6,569 nucleotides of DNA from CAMPJU01 sp046566095 (lineage in GTDB: Bacteria > Pseudomonadota > Gammaproteobacteria > Xanthomonadales > Xanthomonadaceae): contig JBKHXI010000207.1 of the NCBI GenBank assembly GCA_046566095.1, forward strand, positions 1 through 6,569, written 5' to 3'. A program made the translations under genes and the position numbers. Below are positions 1 to 4,679 of the stretch, in pieces. The notes under the pieces were generated by a model. It did not search any database, was not told the origin of the DNA, and worked only from the letters and a program-made list of their open reading frames with translations. The stretch's first letter is position 1; every line of letters begins with the position of its first letter.

Positions 1-203
1 CCTGTGCTCGTGGATGTAGGGTCATCATCACAGGATCGGCCATGGCGGCGACCCGTCAACCATGGCTCCAATGAAGCGGGTGTGTCCCGCGGCGTGCTTC
101 GCACGTCGTGTTGCCGCGGGACGAGAACCAACGGCGTGCTAAGCATGTAGTGCCGGAGATGGAGTGCCTTCGGACGGCGGTTCGATTCCGCCCACCTCCA
201 CCA
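1..203 (+). ncRNA. ssrA: transfer-messenger RNA (tmRNA), 3' part; 5' end lies outside the window
   Basis: tmRNA rescues stalled ribosomes: it is charged with alanine, enters the A site and supplies a short reading frame that tags the unfinished protein for degradation. The 3' end is diagnostic. The block CTAAGCATGTAGTGCCG (about 139-155) matches the E. coli tmRNA segment before the tRNA-like domain. A T-arm follows (GGCGG 176-180, loop TTCGATT 181-187, CCGCC 188-192), then acceptor strand CACCTCC 193-199, discriminator A200 and an encoded CCA at 201-203. A 10-bp helix pairs GTCCCGCGGC (84-93) with GCCGCGGGAC (113-122) and encloses a small GTGC/GCAC hairpin (94-104), as expected for the pseudoknot/helix region. 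The tag reading frame and the 5' half of the tRNA-like domain would be upstream and cannot be seen. Family length is about 350-400 nt, so slightly more than half is present. Confidence 0.94.
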
Positions 204-208
204 ACAGT

Positions 209-240
209 AAGGGCCTGGATCGCATCCAGGCCCTTCTTCT
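209..240 (+). terminator. rho-independent terminator of ssrA
   Basis: A perfect 12-bp stem pairs AAGGGCCTGGAT (209-220) with ATCCAGGCCCTT (224-235) around a CGC loop. It is followed by a T-rich tail (CTTCTT) and starts 5 nt after the tmRNA CCA end. On the minus strand the stem is followed by TACTG rather than a T-run, so it mainly serves ssrA. Confidence 0.87.
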
Positions 241-241
241 T

Positions 242-282
242 GGGCCGGTCCGGCGGGAGCGGCCGCCCGGGCCGGACGGCCC
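242..282. other. GC-rich stem-loop between convergent ssrA and the SRPBCC gene
   Basis: GGGCCGGTCCGGC (242-254) pairs with GCCGGACGGCCC (271-282) if one G bulges, giving a 12-bp GC stem around a 16-nt GC-rich loop. It lies 9 nt beyond the stop codon of the minus-strand SRPBCC gene and just after the ssrA terminator. It has no T-run on either side, so it is not a canonical terminator. It could stall polymerase or protect the 3' end of the minus-strand operon mRNA. In DNA this GC-rich, some pairing is expected by chance. Confidence 0.4.
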
Positions 283-291
283 GCCGCCGCC

Positions 292-738
292 TCACTGCGC
301 CGGGATCTCCGCTTCCACCAGCCGGGCGAGCAGTTCCAGCGACTGCTGCCAGCCCATGCGGCAGGCCTCGGCGGGGATGGCGTCGGGCAGCCCGTCCTGT
401 TCCACGGTCAGCTCGGTGCCGCCGGACACCGGCCGCAGCGTATAGGTCGCCAACATCTCGCCCGCCAGCGCGGCATCGTCGAAACGGTCGGTGGCCACGA
501 GCCGCCGGTTCGGCACGATCTCGCGGAAGCTGCCGCCGAAGCTGTGGCGCTGGCCGTTGTCCAGGTTGACGAAGCTCATGCGGTAGTCGCCGCCCACGCG
601 CAGGTCGTAGGCGTGCAGCTCGGCGACGAAGCCGTCGGGCGGGTACCACTTCACCATTGCCGCAGGCTCGGTGAGCGCGCGCCACAGGCGTTCGGGTGGG
701 GCGCGGAACACGCGCAGCTGGGTCAGGCGGTAGGGCAT
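292..738 (-). CDS. SRPBCC (AHSA1-type START-like) domain protein, 148 aa
   Basis: A small single-domain protein of the Activator-of-Hsp90-ATPase-1-like branch of the SRPBCC superfamily, whose members form a helix-grip fold with a deep hydrophobic pocket. Visible family features are the N-terminal strand and helix with RAPPERLWRALTEP (residues 12-25), then KWYPP (30-34), the central strands with GGSFREIVPNRRL (68-80), TYTLRPVSGGTELTVEQ (98-114) and a C-terminal helix starting MGWQQSLELL (128-137). The 148-aa length is normal for the family and there is no signal peptide. The start at 738 is supported by AGGAG placed 7 nt upstream, inside the end of the TetR gene, which it overlaps by 16 nt; translation is probably coupled. 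It is the last gene of the GFA-TetR-SRPBCC operon. Its ligand is unknown: members range from small-molecule binders to stress proteins, so only the fold is assigned. Confidence 0.92.
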   Translation of the reverse strand: MPYRLTQLRVFRAPPERLWRALTEPAAMVKWYPPDGFVAELHAYDLRVGGDYRMSFVNLDNGQRHSFGGSFREIVPNRRLVATDRFDDAALAGEMLATYTLRPVSGGTELTVEQDGLPDAIPAEACRMGWQQSLELLARLVEAEIPAQ

Positions 739-1394
739 GGCGGGGCTCCTGTGACGGGTGGGTCGGGGTCGTTGGCGAGCGGCAGCAGCCGCTCGAGGTA
801 GCGCTTGAGGTGGGCGATGGCGTCCAGCGCGGCGCGGGGGTCGCCGAGCGCCTTGGCGAGCACGAAGCCGCCCTGCAGCACCGCCTGGGTGTGGCGCGCC
901 AGGCTCCCGGCGCTCCAGTCGGCGTCCGGGGCGTGCGCGGCCCGGGCCGCTTCGATGGTCGGAATCAGGGTGCGCGCATGCGCCTGGATGCCGGCCCCGC
1001 AGGCGGCCTGCAGCGCGGGGTGGCTGGCGAAGGTCTCCTGCACCAGGGTGCCGAGCAGGCAGGTGAACTCGGGCAGCTCGCCGCGGACCAGGGCGGCGCG
1101 GAAGTCCAGGTAGGCCAGCAGGCGCGCGCGCGGATCGGCCACCTGCCAGTACGGGGCGGTCTCGAACAGGCTGCCGGTGACCGCGTTCCAGTATTCGATG
1201 GCGGCCAGCGCCGCCGCTTCCTTGCTGGCGAAATGGTGGAAGAACGCCCCCTTGGTGAGGCCGGCGGCCCGGCACAGGTCGTCGACCGTGGTGCCGGTAT
1301 AGCCGCGGGTGCGGAAGGTGGCGAGCGCCGCCTCCAGGATGCGGGTGCGCGCGTCGGGCGCTGCCGGGGCGGCGGAGCGCGGACGGCGCGGCAT
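723..1394 (-). CDS. TetR/AcrR-family transcriptional repressor, 223 aa
   Basis: A cytoplasmic one-component regulator. The N-terminal DNA-binding domain starts after an Arg/Pro/Ala-rich tail. TRILEAALATFRTRGYTGTT (17-36) leads into the helix-turn-helix VDDLCRAAGLTKGAFFHHF (37-55) and SKEAAALAAIEYW (57-69). The LTKGAFFHHFASKE stretch is the classic TetR recognition-helix signature. Residues from about 75 to 205 form the helical ligand and dimer domain, which varies too much to predict the inducer. The length is typical. The start at 1394 is the only in-frame ATG near the HTH. It lies 8 nt after the GFA stop with only a weak TGAG upstream, so translation is probably coupled to the GFA gene. The gene sits inside the operon it is inferred to control, downstream of an 18-bp palindrome in the promoter. 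That arrangement would give negative autoregulation. Confidence 0.94.
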   Translation of the reverse strand: MPRRPRSAAPAAPDARTRILEAALATFRTRGYTGTTVDDLCRAAGLTKGAFFHHFASKEAAALAAIEYWNAVTGSLFETAPYWQVADPRARLLAYLDFRAALVRGELPEFTCLLGTLVQETFASHPALQAACGAGIQAHARTLIPTIEAARAAHAPDADWSAGSLARHTQAVLQGGFVLAKALGDPRAALDAIAHLKRYLERLLPLANDPDPPVTGAPPCPTA

Positions 1395-1402
1395 CGGCGG
1401 GC

Positions 1403-1798
1403 TCACAGGTAGCCGGTCACCGCGGGCGCGGCGTCCCAGCGGTCGTGCGCGCCGTCCACGTAGCGCACCGGCAGGGAGGCGCGCTGCTCCGGGTCCAGCC
1501 CTTCCAGGCAGGCGATGCTCACCGCCACCCCGCTGCCGTCGACCGCCATGCCGAACGGCTTGATGCCGCAGACCGTGCAGAACCGGTGCTGGATGCTGCG
1601 CGCACCGAAGGCGTAGGTGGCGAGCCGGTCCTCGCCCGCCGTCAGCCGGAAGCGCCCGGCCGGCACGAAAGCCAGCCAGGCGCGGCCCATGGCGCAGATC
1701 GAGCAATTGCAGCGCAGGGTGCCGGCCTGCAGGTCGGCCTCGGCTTCGAAGCGGACCGCGCCGCAATGGCAGCGGCCGGTGTAGGTCGTCAGGGGCAT
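1403..1798 (-). CDS. GFA-family zinc protein (glutathione-dependent formaldehyde-activating enzyme-like / CENP-V fold), 131 aa
   Basis: A small zinc protein of the GFA family. The founding member, Gfa of Paracoccus, was described as accelerating formaldehyde-glutathione adduct formation, but most homologues are uncharacterised. All seven cysteines of the two zinc sites are present: CHC at 10-12, CNCSIC at 30-35 (C30, C32, C35) and CTVC at 74-77. The flanking TYTGRCHCGAVRFE and FCTVCGIKPF stretches are typical. Length is within the family range. I chose the ATG at 1798. It has GGAG 6 nt upstream, and translation gives MPLTTYTGRCHCG, the usual family N-terminus. The in-frame ATG at 1825 would lie at or before the predicted transcription start. 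This is the first gene of the operon. The TetR neighbour suggests an inducible response to an electrophile or aromatic compound; this is inference, and formaldehyde detoxification is not shown. Confidence 0.93.
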   Translation of the reverse strand: MPLTTYTGRCHCGAVRFEAEADLQAGTLRCNCSICAMGRAWLAFVPAGRFRLTAGEDRLATYAFGARSIQHRFCTVCGIKPFGMAVDGSGVAVSIACLEGLDPEQRASLPVRYVDGAHDRWDAAPAVTGYL

Positions 1799-1825
1799 GG
1801 CGCGCTCCATGGCAGGCATGCCCAC

Positions 1826-1853
1826 GGTATATACCGACCGGTTGGTATGTCAA
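1826..1853 (-). promoter_or_regulatory. sigma70-like promoter of the GFA-TetR-SRPBCC operon
   Basis: On the minus strand a perfect -35 TTGACA (1848-1853) is followed by a 16-nt spacer and TATACC (1826-1831) as the -10. Overlapping TATATA at 1828-1833 makes the exact -10 register uncertain. Transcription would start near 1819, leaving a leader of about 20 nt with GGAG just before the GFA start at 1798. The spacer is occupied by the palindromic operator listed separately. Confidence 0.65.
1831..1848. promoter_or_regulatory. palindromic operator, probable TetR binding site
   Basis: ATACCGACCGGTTGGTAT is an inverted repeat of two 9-bp half-sites with no gap (ATACCGACC / GGTTGGTAT). Eight of nine positions are symmetric, and the exception is the C/T change in the right half. 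It fills the spacer between the -35 and -10 elements, where bound repressor would exclude RNA polymerase. Size, symmetry and position fit TetR-family operators. The likely partner is the TetR protein encoded as the second gene of this operon. Confidence 0.72.
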
Positions 1854-2062
1854 GCGCCGACCATCGGATTCCCCGGGCGCAACGGGCCCACATAGAACGG
1901 TGTCCCGGCCGGAGTCGGCCCGTGGCAGTCGGCTTGGCGATGTCCCGGACGTCCGCACCCCGTGGCTGCGCTGACGGCGGCGCATGGGATCCCGAGTACG
2001 ATGCAAGCCGCTTGCCGGGCGTGCATGCGATTGACTTCCGGACGCCGCCCGGGCGTCGGAAC
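1854..2062. other. intergenic stretch without a recognisable gene
   Basis: About 210 bp lie between the operon promoter and the terminator of the OmpA-like gene. Reading frames crossing it on both strands give low-complexity Arg/Pro/Ala translations without a credible start or ribosome site. The only local structure is a short hairpin just before the terminator: GACGCC (2041-2046) pairs with GGCGTC (2052-2057). No promoter, RNA gene or repeat could be supported. Confidence 0.6.
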
Positions 2063-2088
2063 AAAAAAGGGGCCGCTTGCGCGGCCCC
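2063..2088 (-). terminator. rho-independent terminator of the OmpA-like lipoprotein gene
   Basis: On the minus strand GGGGCCGC and GCGGCCCC form a perfect 8-bp stem (plus-strand arms 2069-2076 and 2081-2088) around a GCAA tetraloop. Six T residues follow (A-run at 2063-2068 on the plus strand). It lies about 55 nt after the stop codon at 2144. Confidence 0.92.
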
Positions 2089-2143
2089 TCCCCCTCCCCA
2101 GTCCGTCCTCGCGAGGATGACCGGGAGAGATGCTGGATCGTCC

Positions 2144-2824
2144 TCAGCCGCGGATCGGCACCAGGGTGATCTCGACCCGGCGGTTCTGGGCGCGGCCGGC
2201 CTCGGTGTCGTTGCTGGCGATCGGGCGGGTCTCGCCGGCGCCGACCACGATCATGCGGTCGCGCATCACGCCGCGGCTGCCCAGGTAGTTGGCGACCGCG
2301 CTGGCGCGGCGCTCGGACAGGCGCTGGTTGTAGTCGGCCGCGCCGACGCTGTCGGTATGGCCGGCGACCTCGATCAGGGTCTGGTTGTACTCGTTGAGGG
2401 TCTGCGCCAGGTTGTCGAGGACCGGGCGGAACTGCGGCTGCACCTCGGCCGAGTCGAAGCCGAAGGTGATCGCGCCGGGCATGTTCAGGGTGATGTTGTC
2501 GCCCTGGCGGACGACGTCCACGCCGGTGCCTGCCATGCGGCGGCGCAGCTCGGCCTCCTGGCGGTCCTGGTAGGCGCCCACGGCGCCGCCGGCGAGCGCG
2601 CCCACGCCGGCGCCGACCAGCGCGCGCTGGCGGCGCTCGGTGGCGTCGTCGCCGGTGAGCAGGCCGGCGACCGCGCCGATGCTGGCGCCGATGATGGCGC
2701 CGGTGCGGGTGCGGTTCGGGTCGTTGGGATCGGTGGTCTGGCCGGTATAGGTGGCGCAGCCGGTCAGGGTCATGGCGCCGGCCAGCGCGCTGGCGAGCAG
2801 GGTCTTGCCGAAGAAGCGGTTCAT
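2144..2824 (-). CDS. OmpA-family peptidoglycan-binding lipoprotein with glycine zipper (YiaD-like), 226 aa
   Basis: An outer-membrane lipoprotein expected to tether the envelope to peptidoglycan. Residues 1-23 form a lipoprotein signal: MNRFFGK, a hydrophobic stretch, then lipobox LTGC with lipidated C23. Ala at +2 favours outer-membrane sorting. A glycine-zipper region follows (about 41-86, AIIGASIGAVAG and GAGVGALAGGAVGAY). The OmpA C-terminal domain runs from about 108 to 225 with FGFDSAEVQP (121-130), GHTDSVG (155-161), NQRLSERRASAV (166-177) and the closing AQNRRVEI (212-219). D158 and R173 are 15 residues apart, the spacing of the diaminopimelate-binding Asp/Arg pair of OmpA. The start at 2824 has GGAGG 7 nt upstream. 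An AT-rich TATTCATAAAT lies 20-30 nt upstream, but no clear -35 is seen. The photolyase stop is 87 nt upstream with no T-run terminator between, so read-through is possible. Length and organisation resemble E. coli YiaD. Confidence 0.95.
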   Translation of the reverse strand: MNRFFGKTLLASALAGAMTLTGCATYTGQTTDPNDPNRTRTGAIIGASIGAVAGLLTGDDATERRQRALVGAGVGALAGGAVGAYQDRQEAELRRRMAGTGVDVVRQGDNITLNMPGAITFGFDSAEVQPQFRPVLDNLAQTLNEYNQTLIEVAGHTDSVGAADYNQRLSERRASAVANYLGSRGVMRDRMIVVGAGETRPIASNDTEAGRAQNRRVEITLVPIRG

Positions 2825-2911
2825 GCGGGAGCCTCCAGAGGGGATTTATGAATACGCGTCGCATGCTAGCGCGCCGCCCTGTCGCCGCCGGGTGATGCCG
2901 CGGCGGGCGGT

Positions 2912-4372
2912 TCAGGCGCGGTTGCGCCCCCGCTCAGCCGCGGTTCGCCTGCCGGCCAGCGCCTGCCACGCCGCCAGCGCCGCCGCCCTGCCGGCGTCCA
3001 GTTCGACCAGGGGGCGCGCGGGATAGCCGGGCGCGCAGCGGCGCAGATCCTGCGCCGCCTCCCACGGGGCGTGCCGAAGCCGCGCCGGCAGCTTGGCCAG
3101 TTCCGGGAGCCAATGGGCCAGGTAACGGCCCTGCGGGTCGAAGCGCCGCGACTGCAGCACCGGGTTGAACACGCGGAAATACGGCGCCGCGTCCGCGCCG
3201 GTCCCCGCGGTCCACTGCCAGCCCTGGGTATTGTTGGCCAGGTCCGCGTCGACCAGCGTGTCCCAGAACCAGCGGGCGCCGTGGCGCCAGTGCATCCGCA
3301 GGTGCTTGGTCAGGTAGCTGGCCACGATCATCCGCACCCGGTTGTGCATCCAGCCGGTCTGCCACAGTTCGCGCATGCCCGCATCGACGATCGGCACGCC
3401 GGTGCGCCCCTGCTGCCAGCGTCGCAGCTGCCGGGGCTCCGGCCGGTTCCAGTCGAAGTCGTCGAAGCGCGGGTCGAGGTTGCGCTCGGGCGTCTCCGGG
3501 AAATGGTGCAGCAGGTGGTGGCAGAACTCGCGCCAGCCCAGCTGTCGCAGGAACTGCGCGGCGGCCTCCTCCACGCCCGGCGCGGCGGCCTGGGCGCGGC
3601 GCAGGCCGGCCACCACCCGGTGCACCGAGATTTCGCCGAAATGCAGGTGCGGCGACAGCCGCGAGGTGCCGGCCACCACCGGCAGGTCGCGGCACTCGGG
3701 ATAGACGGCCAGGGACTGGTCGAGGAAACGGTCCAGGGCCGCGAGCGCGCCGGCCTCGCCCGGGGTCCAGCGCTGCCAGAAGCCGGCATCCCAGGTCCGG
3801 CCCGGAGCCAGCCGCAGCACCTCGGGCGCGACCCCGCCGGGCGCGTCGCGGACGTCCTCGATGCGTTCGGGCGGGTCCCAGGTCGCCGGTTCGCGCCAGC
3901 GCGCCAGCGCCGATTTCCAGAACGGCGTGAACACCCGGTAGGGATCGCCGGCCCGGGTCTCGACCTCCCAGGGTTCGAACAGCAGGGCGCCGTTGTAGCT
4001 GTCCGCGCGCAGGCCGAGCCGGCGCAGGCTGCGCTTGATCGCCGCATCGCGCTGCTCGATGGCCGGCTCGTAGCGCCGGTTCCAGAACACCGCATCGGCG
4101 CGGGTGACGTCCGCCAGCGTCTGCAGGGTGGCCAGGGTCGGCCCGACGAAGCGCCGCAGCCGGTTGCCGCGCCGGCGCAGCGCTGCGTCCAGGGCGTCCA
4201 GCGAGCGCTGCCGCCACGCGTTCGAGGCCGCGCCCGGCGCCCATCCGCCCTCCTCGTCCGGGGCGTGGATGTAGACCGGCAGGATCGCGTAGCCGCCGTC
4301 GAGCGCCGCCTTCAGCGCCGGGTTGTCGGCCAGGCGCAGATCGTCGCGGAACCAGACCAGGGCGACCGACAT
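2912..4372 (-). CDS. phrB: deoxyribodipyrimidine photolyase (class I CPD photolyase), 486 aa
   Basis: A cytoplasmic flavoprotein that uses blue or near-UV light to split cyclobutane pyrimidine dimers (EC 4.1.99.3). The N-terminal antenna domain begins VALVWFRDDLRLADNPAL (3-20). The C-terminal FAD domain contains TSRLSPHLHFGEIS (236-249), LGWREFCHHL (278-287), TGVPIVDAGMRELWQTGWMH (324-343), DADLANNTQGWQW (375-387) and DAAPYFRVFNP (394-404). The Trp electron-transfer triad is intact: W308, W362 and W385 correspond to E. coli W306, W359 and W382. N381 matches flavin-contacting N378, and W280 matches lesion-stacking W277. Length is close to E. coli PhrB (472). The start at 4372 has GGAG 6 nt upstream and gives the normal N-terminus. 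The E. coli folate-contact residues N108 and E109 are replaced by A104 and I105, so the antenna cofactor may differ. CPD specificity is inferred from overall similarity; a related photolyase-type activity is the alternative. Confidence 0.96.
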   Translation of the reverse strand: MSVALVWFRDDLRLADNPALKAALDGGYAILPVYIHAPDEEGGWAPGAASNAWRQRSLDALDAALRRRGNRLRRFVGPTLATLQTLADVTRADAVFWNRRYEPAIEQRDAAIKRSLRRLGLRADSYNGALLFEPWEVETRAGDPYRVFTPFWKSALARWREPATWDPPERIEDVRDAPGGVAPEVLRLAPGRTWDAGFWQRWTPGEAGALAALDRFLDQSLAVYPECRDLPVVAGTSRLSPHLHFGEISVHRVVAGLRRAQAAAPGVEEAAAQFLRQLGWREFCHHLLHHFPETPERNLDPRFDDFDWNRPEPRQLRRWQQGRTGVPIVDAGMRELWQTGWMHNRVRMIVASYLTKHLRMHWRHGARWFWDTLVDADLANNTQGWQWTAGTGADAAPYFRVFNPVLQSRRFDPQGRYLAHWLPELAKLPARLRHAPWEAAQDLRRCAPGYPARPLVELDAGRAAALAAWQALAGRRTAAERGRNRA

Positions 4373-4399
4373 CGAAGGCTCCACGCACGCGACCGCCGG

Positions 4400-4427
4400 A
4401 GCATACGCCGGTCCGCCCCGGCCGCAA
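4400..4427 (-). promoter_or_regulatory. candidate promoter of the photolyase gene
   Basis: On the minus strand TTGCGG (4422-4427) is followed by 16 nt and TATGCT (4400-4405). This places a start near 4393 and a leader of about 20 nt holding the GGAG ribosome site. The spacer is very GC-rich and the hexamers match the consensus only partly, so this remains a candidate. Confidence 0.4.
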
Positions 4428-4628
4428 GACAGGCAACGTCCGGCAGACACGGCGGCCGGTCCCGCCCGGAAGCGAACTCGGCGACCGGGGACCGCGGCCG
4501 CACGGGTCGAAATCGTTGCACTCGGACGGTGCGGGCGGTCGCGGGCAAGGCCCGCGCCTGCGACGGTGCACGCCTGTGGAAACACGTCATCCGAAGAAGC
4601 CCGTTGTCCCGATGCCGGGAGAAGATGC
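4428..4628. other. gene-free spacer between the protease terminator and the photolyase promoter
   Basis: With the adjoining promoter and terminator, about 300 bp separate the photolyase start and the protease stop. No credible coding sequence is seen on either strand: open frames here are shadows with Arg/Pro-rich translations. The only structure is the REP-like palindrome at 4536-4565. Confidence 0.55.
4536..4565 (-). repeat. REP-like palindromic element
   Basis: Read on the minus strand, a GCAGG head is followed by CGCGGGC, a CTT loop and GCCCGCG, then ACC (perfect 7-bp stem, plus-strand arms 4540-4546 and 4550-4556). The head plus GC stem resembles the extragenic palindromes common in Pseudomonas and Xanthomonadaceae, which usually begin GTAGG or similar. 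It is intergenic, as expected. Only one copy is in the window, so repetition cannot be shown, and there is no T-run to make it a terminator. Confidence 0.4.
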
Positions 4629-4658
4629 AAAAAAAGGGCCCGGCAATGCCGGGCCCTT
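4629..4658 (-). terminator. rho-independent terminator of the S8 protease gene
   Basis: AAGGGCCCGGC and GCCGGGCCCTT form a perfect 11-bp stem (plus-strand arms 4634-4644 and 4648-4658) with a 3-nt loop. On the minus strand it runs into seven T residues (4629-4635 on the plus strand). It lies 21 nt after the protease stop codon. Confidence 0.94.
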
Positions 4659-4679
4659 GGAAGCAGCGCGGGCGGGCGG

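Noticed and set aside
56..569. Open frames on both strands across the tmRNA region
   Set aside because: The first 203 bases are structured tmRNA 3' sequence, and the remainder overlaps the SRPBCC gene.
739..1275. N-terminal extension of the SRPBCC frame up to an ATG at 1275
   Set aside because: The extension lies entirely within the TetR gene in a different frame and is Arg/Pro-rich. The ATG at 738 has a good ribosome site and begins the conserved domain.
1854..2062. A possible small RNA or CRISPR-like structure in the gene-free stretch
   Set aside because: No regular repeats, promoter or terminator on the plus strand could be found. The one small hairpin at 2041-2057 is not enough.
1445..2851. 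A 468-codon open frame on the plus strand across the GFA gene, the gap and the lipoprotein gene
   Set aside because: It is antisense to clearly identified genes, runs through a terminator and promoter, and its translation is low-complexity Ala/Gly/Arg-rich. Long antisense frames are expected in DNA this GC-rich.
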